From Corynebacterium sp. (GTDB taxonomy: Bacteria; Actinomycetota; Actinomycetes; Mycobacteriales; Mycobacteriaceae): a DNA stretch of 64,000 nucleotides. The position numbers and the translations under genes were made by a program. Shown one piece after another: positions 46,540 through 55,123 of the stretch. The number at the start of each line of letters is the position of its first letter. The first letter of the stretch is position 1. The stretch spans positions 1-64,000 of the forward strand of contig NZ_JAUNKC010000008.1 in the NCBI RefSeq assembly GCF_030532965.1, in the 5' to 3' direction. The notes under the pieces were generated by a model. It was not told the DNA's origin. It worked only from the letters and a program-made list of their open reading frames with translations, and did not search any database.

Positions 46540-46941
46540 TTAGATCTTGAAGAAGTTGAAGATCGCCACACGCAGTGGACCAAGCAGGACGCCGATTACG
46601 CTGAGGATGCTGACCGCGATCAAGATGGCTTGAACAGTTGCGCTCTGCCCGTCAAACCACCGTTCTGCTTTGGAGCTACCTTCGCTGACTTTGACCTTCG
46701 AAGCACGGTCTTTCATGTCTGAAGAAATCTTCGACTTTGAAGAGCTTTCGGAGGAGTTCTTCGAATTAGAAGAATTATTTGAGGAGTTGTTATTCGCGGT
46801 GAGGTTGATATCAGCGGAATTGGTGGTTTCGGAGGAACCCTGCGAGCTGGACTCTTCAGCAGCTGCGATGTTATTCATTCCGATGCCACTTGCCAAGACA
46901 GCGGTTGTGGTCAGGGTGGCAAGAGCGCGTTTGATAGTCAT
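46540..46941 (-). CDS. Exported Ser/Asn-rich protein with C-terminal membrane helix
   Basis: About 133 residues: a signal peptide (KRALATLTTTAVLASGIG, cleavage near AAAEES), a low-complexity stretch of Ser, Asn, Lys and Glu (~30-75), a short charged segment with W, then one hydrophobic helix (AILIAVSILSVIGVLLGPL) and the tail RVAIFNFFKI. The layout is that of a small membrane-anchored surface protein; I recognise no family. ATG 46941 is used; TTG 46950 has better-spaced GAGGAAGG. It lies alone between oppositely oriented cob blocks. Confidence 0.75.
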   Translation of the reverse strand: MTIKRALATLTTTAVLASGIGMNNIAAAEESSSQGSSETTNSADINLTANNNSSNNSSNSKNSSESSSKSKISSDMKDRASKVKVSEGSSKAERWFDGQSATVQAILIAVSILSVIGVLLGPLRVAIFNFFKI

Positions 46942-47019
46942 GCGAGACAAAACAGAGGCCTTCCTCAATTAATTGGATGTGATTTGTTATTGAACTGAGA
47001 CTAATACATCTTAGTTTCA

Positions 47020-48561
47020 TTAGTCATATCGGCGGGAGGTAAAAACTCGTTTCTCCCCCCGAGTGGTTTCATACACCTTGGTGGTTGAAGCCCCGATGAT
47101 CACCATCGTGCGCATGTCGACGACCGTTGGATCGAAGTCTGCGATGGTTGTGATCGTGACTTCTTGTTGCTCACTTCCCACCGCACGTGCCACGATAACC
47201 GGCGTAGTAGGGGATTGATACTCGGCCACAATATCCCGCATTCGGGATACTTGCCATCTGCGTTCTTGAGAGGCTGGGTTATAAACAGCAAAAGCCATGT
47301 CAGCGCCAGCAAGAGCACGGATTCGCTTTTCGACGACATCAAACGGTTTTAGCCGATCTGATAGCGAAATCATGCCAAAATCGTGACCCAACGGTGCACC
47401 GACGCAGGAAGCAACAGCTTGCGCGGCAGTCATTCCTGGGATCACCCGGATAGGAATATCGCGCCATAGATCATCATCTGCGGTCTCTAATACCGCCGCA
47501 GCCATTGCGAAAACGCCGGGGTCACCGGAGGAAACAACGGCGACCCGTCGTCCAGCTTTCGCCATGTCTAGGGCCATCGCGGCGCGTTCTGCTTCCACCT
47601 TGTTATCGGAGAGGTGACGGCGCTGCCCGGCGCGTTCCGGTACCCGATTAATGTATGTCGAGTAGCCGACAATGTCTGTTGCTTTTTTGAGCTCTGCCTG
47701 TACTTCTGGGGTGGTCCATCGTGGTGCACCGGGCCCCAGTCCGACTACGACGACTTCTCCGATGGCTGCCGGATCTTCGGTGCGCGTTGATTCAGGTGAT
47801 TGCTTATTTGACGGTACGACTGCGACAGCGAAATACGGGATTTCGGCTGGGTCGGCCTCTAGAAGCGGAGTATGGTTTTGGCCTTCCATACCGACTCGGG
47901 TGACAACGAATGCTCGATCGGCGACGCCTGCGGTTGTCATTGCCTGTTTTACTTTGGAAAACGTCCGTCCGAGTTTCATCACTACTGCGCAGTCTGTGTC
48001 ACGTAGCTTTTCGGTTAGCGTTGCTTCGTCTAGGGTGCCGGGCAGGACAGTCAGTATTTCTTCGTCTTCGCATAAGGGTATGCCTAATACATCAGCGGCT
48101 GCGGTAATAGAGGGTATGCCGGGAATTATTTCAGCGGGGAAGTCTTCGGCCAACATGCGATGCAAGTGCTGGTAGGAGCTGTAGAGCATCGGGTCACCTA
48201 GGGCTAGTACCGCAACGGTTTTTCCAGCCTTAAGGTGTACGCTTAGGCGGTTTGCAGCGGTGGCATAAAACTCGGCCATGGCGCCGACATAGCCGCCTGG
48301 ATGGTCGGTAATTCCGGTGGTTACGGGGTATTCCAGTAATTCGATGAGATGATCAGCCCGGATGTGCGTTTGCGCGATTTTTCGAGCCGTCGAATCGCCG
48401 CCTTTGCGTGCATGGAACGCTATGACATCGGCTTGGTCGATGGCGGCGACGGCTTTGAGCGTGAGTAATTCGGGGTCACCGGGCCCCACGCCAACGCCTA
48501 TGAGTTTTCCAGTTGGTTTGGTTACGGTTTGCGACTGGGGGAGAGATTCAGGTGTATGCAT
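47020..48561 (-). CDS. cobIJ: Fused precorrin-2 C20- and precorrin-3B C17-methyltransferase
   Basis: The 513-residue protein joins two tetrapyrrole methylases. The N-terminal CobI half begins GKLIGVGVGPGDPELLTLKA (~18-37), has AVLALGDPMLYSSYQHL (~117), and methylates C20 of precorrin-2. The C-terminal CobJ half begins VVVVGLGPGAPRWTTPE (~272), has AVVSSGDPGVFAMAAAV (~343), and methylates C17 of precorrin-3B with ring contraction. The same fusion occurs in M. tuberculosis (Rv2066). It is the third gene of the minus-strand run cobG-cobH-cobIJ. Confidence 0.95.
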   Translation of the reverse strand: MHTPESLPQSQTVTKPTGKLIGVGVGPGDPELLTLKAVAAIDQADVIAFHARKGGDSTARKIAQTHIRADHLIELLEYPVTTGITDHPGGYVGAMAEFYATAANRLSVHLKAGKTVAVLALGDPMLYSSYQHLHRMLAEDFPAEIIPGIPSITAAADVLGIPLCEDEEILTVLPGTLDEATLTEKLRDTDCAVVMKLGRTFSKVKQAMTTAGVADRAFVVTRVGMEGQNHTPLLEADPAEIPYFAVAVVPSNKQSPESTRTEDPAAIGEVVVVGLGPGAPRWTTPEVQAELKKATDIVGYSTYINRVPERAGQRRHLSDNKVEAERAAMALDMAKAGRRVAVVSSGDPGVFAMAAAVLETADDDLWRDIPIRVIPGMTAAQAVASCVGAPLGHDFGMISLSDRLKPFDVVEKRIRALAGADMAFAVYNPASQERRWQVSRMRDIVAEYQSPTTPVIVARAVGSEQQEVTITTIADFDPTVVDMRTMVIIGASTTKVYETTRGEKRVFTSRRYD

Positions 48562-48600
48562 AAGTGTTAAGTGGGGAACTACCTGGTAGCTGTGAATGAA

Positions 48601-49278
48601 TTATGTGGTTTCGAGGATTTCCTGGCGGGTGGCTAACGCATTGAGTGCGGCGCAGGTGATCGCTGAGCCACCGCGTCGCCCGTGGACGGTGAGGAATTCA
48701 GTTCCCAGGGATTCTGCTACGTTTGCTAAAGCCAATTTTGATTCAGCTGCGCCGATAAACCCGACCGGAATGCCAAGAATCGCGGCTGGTCGAGGGCGTG
48801 ATGGGTCTTCGTGCAGCCAATTAAGCAGGTGGAACAACGCTGTCGGCGCGTTGCCGATGGCGACGATTGCGCCGTTCAAATAGGGTTGCCATAATTCGAC
48901 TGCGGCTGCGGTGCGGGTGGTATTTAATTGTGCCGCTAGATCTGGGGTACGTGGATCCCTAAGAAAACATAATGCTTCATTATTCTGTGGCAGCCGGGCG
49001 CGGGTAATTCCGGAATGAACCATGTGGACATCGGTGAGAATTGGTTTACCTGCGTCAAATGCCGCCCGGGCTGCGGGGACTAGCTGTGGTGAAAATTCGA
49101 TGTCGCTTGCTAGGTCCGTTTGGCCCGCGGCATGGATCATTCGCACCGCAACTTGTGCCTGCTGGTCGTCAAAGCGAGCGAGATCCGATTCGGCACGGAT
49201 CATGGCGAATGATTGCCGGTAGATTTCATTGCCATCGGTGATGTAGGAAAACGGGAATTCGGATTCGAATGAATTCAT
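48601..49278 (-). CDS. cobH: Precorrin-8X methylmutase
   Basis: CobH moves a methyl group from C11 to C12 to give hydrogenobyrinate. The 225-residue product has the family blocks IYRQSFAMIRAE (~19-30), RMIHAAGQTDLA (~46; catalytic His), DVHMVHSGI, AIGNAPTALFHLL (~142) and GIPVGFIGAAESK (~168). It overlaps cobG by four bases (ATGA) and is followed by cobIJ after 39 bases. Confidence 0.96.
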   Translation of the reverse strand: MNSFESEFPFSYITDGNEIYRQSFAMIRAESDLARFDDQQAQVAVRMIHAAGQTDLASDIEFSPQLVPAARAAFDAGKPILTDVHMVHSGITRARLPQNNEALCFLRDPRTPDLAAQLNTTRTAAAVELWQPYLNGAIVAIGNAPTALFHLLNWLHEDPSRPRPAAILGIPVGFIGAAESKLALANVAESLGTEFLTVHGRRGGSAITCAALNALATRQEILETT

Positions 49279-50459
49279 CGTGATGTAACCTCGTATTCGC
49301 CGTCACCAGTGGCGAGGTATTCAGTGTGTGATGATAGCGGGTGTCCGCAGCGTCGTTCGCAGCCGGAAAAGTGGATAAGGCCTGCCGGAATCGTGTCTGA
49401 TTGCGCCAGGTTAGCTGCATCTTGTTGAGTATGTGACAGCGACTTATTGCAGCCGGGAAGCCCGGTGCAGGCTGTTATTCGCAACCAGGGTGAACGTTCG
49501 TCGAATATCAGGCCCATTGGGGCTAGTACGCGAAGCACTGCGTCGGCGTCGTGTTCAGGTATGTCGTGAATAACTAGAGATGCCCACGGGGTGATGGTGG
49601 TGGTGGCACCGATGGCCGCTAGAATCTGGGCGACTTTTGCCGACAAAAACCCGAACCTCAGACCAGCTCCCAACGATACGGTGTGTGAGTTTGGGGCTTC
49701 GTTTTCGAGCCACCCGATGGGACGAAAATTAAAAGCTTGTGTAGGTCGGGAATCCACAGCGTCGTGCTTTTCGACGACCGGCGAGTCTGCTAAAACTGCA
49801 AGGATCGATGCGATTGCGGTTGGGTTCTCACGCAACCGCCAATGTTCCCCTCTAGTGTTTTGCCACGCTTCTGCAGCCGCCGTGAGCAAAGGTGCGACCT
49901 GCTCTTCTGCCGTGATGACATAGGGCTGCAGCTGGCCGGCAAGTATTAATTGAAATCCACGGTCACAGCGACGAACACCAAAATCCGGACGCCTACTCAG
50001 CACGTCGCCGGAACCACCATCAATACCAAATAGTGTGCGCCCAGATAATCCGGTGACGGTGCCATTTGATAGGAGTGCGGTATCGAGCGCTTCAACCAGC
50101 GGCCATAGGTCTTTGTCCAGCGGGGAGGCTAGGATGTTTCGGATTTTGTCATGGGGGCGGGAGGGGAGAAACCCAGCGTCCTCAACCGCAGCCAAAAATT
50201 CTGCATCATTGCTAACACCCCGGAACTGAAGATTGCCGCGGGTGGTGATGTGGATTGTTCCATCGCCGATATCGGTTGAAATTCGGGCAATGTCTTGCCA
50301 TTGTTCCGCGAGAATTTTCCCACCGGGAAACCGAACACGACCGATCGCACCATCTTGTGCGTTATGGAGTTTGATCGCACCTGGACACATGTCGCTTCGG
50401 GAACGATCTGGCGAAGTAATCAAAACACTGACATCAGCGTTTTCATTAAGGATGGTCAT
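49275..50459 (-). CDS. cobG: Precorrin-3B synthase
   Basis: CobG uses oxygen to hydroxylate precorrin-3A at C20 with lactone formation, so its presence shows the aerobic pathway. The 394-residue protein resembles a sulfite/nitrite reductase: HITTRGNLQFRG (~71-82), and the 4Fe-4S/siroheme cysteines in ITACTGLPGCNKS (~334-346) and FSGCERRCGHP (~372-382). It is the first gene of the minus-strand run; its start faces cobN across a 403-base gap. Confidence 0.94.
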   Translation of the reverse strand: MTILNENADVSVLITSPDRSRSDMCPGAIKLHNAQDGAIGRVRFPGGKILAEQWQDIARISTDIGDGTIHITTRGNLQFRGVSNDAEFLAAVEDAGFLPSRPHDKIRNILASPLDKDLWPLVEALDTALLSNGTVTGLSGRTLFGIDGGSGDVLSRRPDFGVRRCDRGFQLILAGQLQPYVITAEEQVAPLLTAAAEAWQNTRGEHWRLRENPTAIASILAVLADSPVVEKHDAVDSRPTQAFNFRPIGWLENEAPNSHTVSLGAGLRFGFLSAKVAQILAAIGATTTITPWASLVIHDIPEHDADAVLRVLAPMGLIFDERSPWLRITACTGLPGCNKSLSHTQQDAANLAQSDTIPAGLIHFSGCERRCGHPLSSHTEYLATGDGEYEVTSR

Positions 50460-50532
50460 AGGATCTCATCCTAATCGGTGAGCCAGTAACTACCGAACTG
50501 GTGAAAAAGAATGTGTCGGAGCAGACATCAAA

Positions 50533-50543
50533 CGTCGAAAAGC
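50533..50543 (+). repeat. Intergenic copy of abundant 11-mer CGTCGAAAAGC
   Basis: Exact copy in the divergent cobG-cobN gap, upstream of the riboswitch. Confidence 0.85.
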
Positions 50544-50654
50544 TACAACCAAGAGCGGAACGCGTCAACTTTGCCTTTTGCCGTGGGCTCACGTGGCTTT
50601 AGCAATCCGCCCCGAGAGATTGGGGTAGGAAACGCTTCACTTCCCATGCCTATG

Positions 50655-50797
50655 GGCTAAGGTAAGTCTATTGCATTGTTCGCAGTGAATCCGGTGTAAT
50701 TCCGGGCGGTCGCGCCACTGTCACAGTCAGACCACTGCATATAATGCAACCGCTTTAAAATTCAACACCTGATGCGAATTTTTCCGCATCGTGGGTG
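50655..50797 (+). promoter_or_regulatory. Cobalamin riboswitch upstream of cobN
   Basis: The core reads AATCCGG...TTCCGG, then GCGCCACTGTCA, matching the conserved cobalamin riboswitch core, followed by the B12 box AGTCAGACCACTGC at 50725-50738. TTGCAT (50671-50676) and ATGCAA (50744-50749) close the domain as P1. A downstream hairpin (GATGCG/CGCATC inside ACACC/GGGTGT, 50765-50797) is a likely expression platform. B12 binding should reduce expression of cobN. The divergent cobG operon is not under it. Confidence 0.87.
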
Positions 50798-50862
50798 TGC
50801 ACACTTGTCTTGGCCCTTGCACTAAGGCGCGTCACTTTAGGCTTGGAAAGGAACCAACATCA

Positions 50863-53800
50863 ATGATTACTTTGCTGTCCACCTCAGACACCGATCTGCT
50901 TTCGGCCCAAAAAGCAGGGGAATCGGCAGATGTACACTACCAATACGCGAATCCAAATTTCCTTAATAACGATTCGCTCAACGAACTTATAGCTACGACA
51001 GATATCTTTGTCGTTCGCCTTCTCGGTGGAAAACGCGCATGGGAATGGGGGATAGAGGCGCTTGTGGCCTCCGGGAAACAGGTCGTCGTGGTATCCGGCG
51101 AATTGGCTGTGGACGCAGAATTAACCGAACTGTCTACCCCGCCAGCCGGTGTGGTAACCACCGCCCATACCTACCTTGCTGAGGGTGGCAAAGACAATCT
51201 TGTTAATCTCCACAACTTCCTGTCCGACACGCTGCTTCTCACCGGACTGGGCTTTAATGAACCAGCGCATATGCCCATCTGGGGTCATCTGCACCGTGAG
51301 GGCGAGGATCCTTCGTGGCAGGTAGCTCCGGATGCGCCACGCATTGGTATCATTTACTACCGCGCGCAGCACTTAGCCGGAAATACCCACTATATCCACG
51401 CCCTCGCCGATGCAATCGTAGAACGAGGCGCCACCGCTGTGCCTATTTTCGCAGCGTCGTTGCGGCAGGCTCCGCCAGAATTGCTGGCCGAAATTGCCAC
51501 CTGCGACGTATTGATCACAACTGTGTTGGCAGCCGGTGGCTCTAAACCGGCCACCGCCCAAGCTGGTGGGGATGATGAAGCCTGGGACGTCGCGCAATTG
51601 GCGGCGTTGGATATCCCGATCATTCAAGGCTTGGCTCTAACCAATTCTCGGAAGGAATGGGAAGAATCAGACGAGGGGCTCAGCCCAATCGATGTCGCTT
51701 CCCAAATCGCGGTTCCGGAATTCGATGGTCGGCTTATCACCGTACCGTTTTCGTTTAAGGAATACGACGCCGACGGCCTCATTTGCTACGTGCCCGACCA
51801 CGACCGCTGCCAACGCTTAGCGGGAATCGCCTACCGGCACGCTCGGCTGCGGCATATTTCGCCAGCCGAGAAAAAGATTGTCCTTATGCTTTCTGCATAT
51901 CCGACGAAACACGCTCGCATCGGTAACGCGGTTGGTTTGGACACCCCGTTATCGACTCTGCGGGTTCTGCGCGCTCTGCATAACGCAGGCTACGACCTTG
52001 GCGACATTGATCAGATCCCCGGGTTCAGCGTTGAGGGCGAGCTTGATGGCGATGCTCTCATGCACGCGATCATCGCCGCTGGTGGTCACGACCCTGACTG
52101 GCTAACTGAAGAGGTTCTTTCCAACAACCCCCTCAAACTACCAGCTGCAACATATCAGCGTTTCTTCGAATCATTGCCGGAAGAAATGCAAGCTGAAATG
52201 GAAGAACACTGGGGCGGGGCACCAGGGACCCATTACGTGAACCCAGAGACCAACGAGCTTTATATTGCGGGACTTAGCTTCGGCAATGTTGTGGTCATGG
52301 TGCAACCGCCACGTGGTTTCGGTGAAAACCCAGTCGGTATCTATCACGATCCCGATTTGCCCGCGAACCACCACTACCTGGGCACGTATTTCTGGCTCAG
52401 AGAGGTTTTCGGAGCGGACGCGATCGTCCACATGGGCAAACACGGAAATATGGAATGGCTGCCGGGCAAAAACGCCGGGCTATCCGCCGAGTGTTACCCG
52501 GACCAAGCCATCAATGAGTTACCCCTAATCTACCCGTTTCTGGTGAACGACCCAGGTGAGGGCACTCAGGCGAAGCGACGCGCCCACGCGACACTTATCG
52601 ACCACATGATTCCCCCAATGGCGCGTGCCGAATCCTATGGAGATATCACGCGTCTGGAACAACTTCTTGACGAGCACGCCACGATTTCCGCGATGGATCC
52701 AGCGAAGCTGCCTGCTATTCGTCAAGAAATTTGGACGCTGCTTCAGGCCGCGAAAATGGATCGGGATCTCGGTTGGGCCGAGCGCCCCGATGAAGATGCC
52801 TTCGATGACAAAATGATGGAAATCGACGGCTGGCTATGCGAGATCAAAGATGTTGCCATCCGAGGCGGCCTCCATATCCTAGGCGAAACCGTCAGTGGTG
52901 ACGTCCGGGTGGAGCTCGTCTTGGCAATGTTGCGGGCCCGCCAGCTCTGGGGCGGCGAAACCGCAGTTCCTGGCCTCAGGGAGACCTTAGGGCTTTCGGA
53001 ATCCGGCGATGAAACTCGCAACCGTGTTGACGAGGTGGAAGGAATCGCCCAACAGCTGTTAACCAGCCTGGAAAACTGCGACTGGGACGCCGGAACTGTT
53101 TCCGAAATTGTCGCGGCAGCCGACTACTTACCGGCGAACACGAATAAAGATGAGCTGATCAAGCTTCTTTCATTTGCTTGTGGCGAAATCATTCCGCGGT
53201 TGGCGGAAACTTCCCGGGAAATCGACCAAATCCTACGGGCTTTATCGGGCCGTTTCATTGAAGCAGGTCCGTCTGGCTCCCCGATGCGCGGACTGGTCAA
53301 TGTATTACCCACCGGCAGAAATTTCTACTCAGTCGACCCAAAGTCCCTGCCATCGCGTCTTGCGTGGGAAACGGGTCAGCTGCTCGCCGAATCTCTCATC
53401 ACCCGCTACCGTGAGGAGCACGGCGATTATCCGAAGTCCGTGGGTCTTTCCGTGTGGGGAACCTCCGCCATGCGCACCTCAGGCGATGACATCGCAGAAG
53501 TCTTTGCGCTACTCGGTGTGCGGCCGGTGTGGGACGAGGCTTCGCGGCGCGTTATTGACCTTGAAGTTATTTCGTTGGAAGAACTTCGGCGACCACGTAT
53601 TGATACCACTGTCCGAATTTCTGGGTTCTTCCGCGATGCTTTCCCGCACGTTCTCGCACTGCTTGACGACGCCGTCCAACTCGTCGCCAGCCTCGATGAG
53701 CCGGACGACATGAACTATGTGGCTGCACATGCCCGCGTCGATAAGCAAGAAAACCCCAAAGCCCACGTGCGCCGAATCTTCGGATCTAAACCAGGTACCT

Positions 53801-54498
53801 ACGGTGCGGGCTTGTTGCAATTGATCGAATCTGGCAACTGGCGCGACGATAAAGACCTTGCCGAGGTTTACACAACTTGGGGCGGCTATGCGTACGGACG
53901 GGACCTCAACGGTGTCGAAGCAGCAGATGATATGCGCACCGCGTATAAGCGAATCCAGGTGGCAGCGAAAAACGTCGACTCCAAAGAGCACGACATTGCG
54001 GATTCCGACGACTACTTCCAGTTCCACGGCGGCATGGTCGCAACGGTTCGTGCGCTCACCGGTAACGACCCCGAAGCCTACATCGGCGATTCCACCCGTC
54101 AGGAAACAGTCAAAACCCGGACCCTGCACGAAGAATCCCGCCGCGTGTTCCGGGCCCGTGTCGTGAACCCGCGGTGGATCGAAGCGATGCGCAACCACGG
54201 CTATAAAGGTGCATTCGAGATGTCTGCCACGGTGGACTATCTCTTCGGATATGACGCCACAACAGGGCTCATGGAGGACTGGATGTACGAAACACTGACG
54301 GAAACCTACGTCAAGGACGACGTCAACCGCCAGTTCTTCGAGCAATCTAATCCTTGGGCATTGCGCGATATTTCCGAACGGCTATTGGAGGCGGCAGAAC
54401 GTAAGCTGTGGGAAAATCCATCCCCAGAGGCTTTGGAAACTCTGCGTTCAACGTTCTTAGAGATGGAAGGTAACTTGGAAAGCCGCTCGGAGAACTAA
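50863..54498 (+). CDS. cobN: Cobaltochelatase large subunit
   Basis: CobN is the large subunit that inserts cobalt into hydrogenobyrinate diamide, working with CobS/CobT-like or ChlI/ChlD-type ATPase subunits not present in this window. The 1211-residue protein has the CobN/magnesium-chelatase H features: GIIYYRAQHLAGNT (~163-176), PFSFKEYD, LDTPLSTLRVLRAL, HMGKHGNMEWLPGKN (~524-538; His cluster), and GLSVWGTSAMRTSGDD (~862). GGAAAGGAA precedes ATG 50863; a longer frame from 50791 overlaps the riboswitch platform. A cobalamin riboswitch controls it. Confidence 0.97.
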   Translation: MITLLSTSDTDLLSAQKAGESADVHYQYANPNFLNNDSLNELIATTDIFVVRLLGGKRAWEWGIEALVASGKQVVVVSGELAVDAELTELSTPPAGVVTTAHTYLAEGGKDNLVNLHNFLSDTLLLTGLGFNEPAHMPIWGHLHREGEDPSWQVAPDAPRIGIIYYRAQHLAGNTHYIHALADAIVERGATAVPIFAASLRQAPPELLAEIATCDVLITTVLAAGGSKPATAQAGGDDEAWDVAQLAALDIPIIQGLALTNSRKEWEESDEGLSPIDVASQIAVPEFDGRLITVPFSFKEYDADGLICYVPDHDRCQRLAGIAYRHARLRHISPAEKKIVLMLSAYPTKHARIGNAVGLDTPLSTLRVLRALHNAGYDLGDIDQIPGFSVEGELDGDALMHAIIAAGGHDPDWLTEEVLSNNPLKLPAATYQRFFESLPEEMQAEMEEHWGGAPGTHYVNPETNELYIAGLSFGNVVVMVQPPRGFGENPVGIYHDPDLPANHHYLGTYFWLREVFGADAIVHMGKHGNMEWLPGKNAGLSAECYPDQAINELPLIYPFLVNDPGEGTQAKRRAHATLIDHMIPPMARAESYGDITRLEQLLDEHATISAMDPAKLPAIRQEIWTLLQAAKMDRDLGWAERPDEDAFDDKMMEIDGWLCEIKDVAIRGGLHILGETVSGDVRVELVLAMLRARQLWGGETAVPGLRETLGLSESGDETRNRVDEVEGIAQQLLTSLENCDWDAGTVSEIVAAADYLPANTNKDELIKLLSFACGEIIPRLAETSREIDQILRALSGRFIEAGPSGSPMRGLVNVLPTGRNFYSVDPKSLPSRLAWETGQLLAESLITRYREEHGDYPKSVGLSVWGTSAMRTSGDDIAEVFALLGVRPVWDEASRRVIDLEVISLEELRRPRIDTTVRISGFFRDAFPHVLALLDDAVQLVASLDEPDDMNYVAAHARVDKQENPKAHVRRIFGSKPGTYGAGLLQLIESGNWRDDKDLAEVYTTWGGYAYGRDLNGVEAADDMRTAYKRIQVAAKNVDSKEHDIADSDDYFQFHGGMVATVRALTGNDPEAYIGDSTRQETVKTRTLHEESRRVFRARVVNPRWIEAMRNHGYKGAFEMSATVDYLFGYDATTGLMEDWMYETLTETYVKDDVNRQFFEQSNPWALRDISERLLEAAERKLWENPSPEALETLRSTFLEMEGNLESRSEN

Positions 54499-54525
54499 GA
54501 AAGCTTTTACGCCATGAGCGATCAC

Positions 54526-54562
54526 CCGCCCCAGCGATAATGTATTTTTACTGCTGGGGCGG
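54526..54562 (+). terminator. Hairpin after cobN
   Basis: CCGCCCCAGC (54526-54535) and GCTGGGGCGG (54553-54562) form a perfect 10-bp stem 27 bases after the cobN stop. No T-run follows, so it may only slow or partially stop transcription before fxsA. Confidence 0.65.
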
Positions 54563-54574
54563 TATCGTTGGGGC

Positions 54575-55087
54575 ATGCCGTTACTCTTTGCGATCCCATA
54601 TTTTTTTATCGAGGCGTTAAGCTTTTATGCCGTGGCTTCGTGGTTAGGCGTCGGGAAAGCTCTTCTTGCGCTATTCGTGGTCTTCTTCGTGGGTATCGTC
54701 GTTGCTGCGTGGGAAATGCGTCGAATTTCGGTTCAACTGGCCAAGACTCCGACGGATCCAGCAAAGATCGCGGGCAACTTCGGACTCGTCGCCGCAGGCG
54801 CGGTCTTATTGGCATTGCCTGGCTTTGCATCCAGCATCATGGGTTTACTGTTTATCCTGCCGCCAACGCGCGCTCTCGTGCGCAAAGTACTGGCTCGTAA
54901 GATGCGACACAGTATTGAGAACCTCGGTGTTCGCAGTTTTGAGATGACCAATACGTATCGCCAGCGTACTTCTTACGGCAGCTTTGGTACTGGAGCCACA
55001 GCCAGCCAGCCGGATCCCATCATCATTGACGAACAGGAGATTCGGGATTGGACCAAGGACGTTAAGCCGGAAGATTTCTCCAAGTAG
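54575..55087 (+). CDS. FxsA family membrane protein
   Basis: The 170-residue product has the FxsA pattern: PLLFAIPYFFIEALSFYAVA and WLGVGKALLALFVVFFVGIVVA (two helices, ~2-45), then a pair of short helices ending LPGFASSIMGLLFILPPTRALVRK (split across ~80-105), and a soluble tail. FxsA was found as a suppressor of phage F exclusion in E. coli; its normal role is unknown. Rv2053c is the equivalent, also between cobN and ppm1. The start is ATG 54575. Confidence 0.88.
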   Translation: MPLLFAIPYFFIEALSFYAVASWLGVGKALLALFVVFFVGIVVAAWEMRRISVQLAKTPTDPAKIAGNFGLVAAGAVLLALPGFASSIMGLLFILPPTRALVRKVLARKMRHSIENLGVRSFEMTNTYRQRTSYGSFGTGATASQPDPIIIDEQEIRDWTKDVKPEDFSK

Positions 55088-55123
55088 CCAACAGCGATCC
55101 TGCTGATGGAAGTGCGGTCATCA

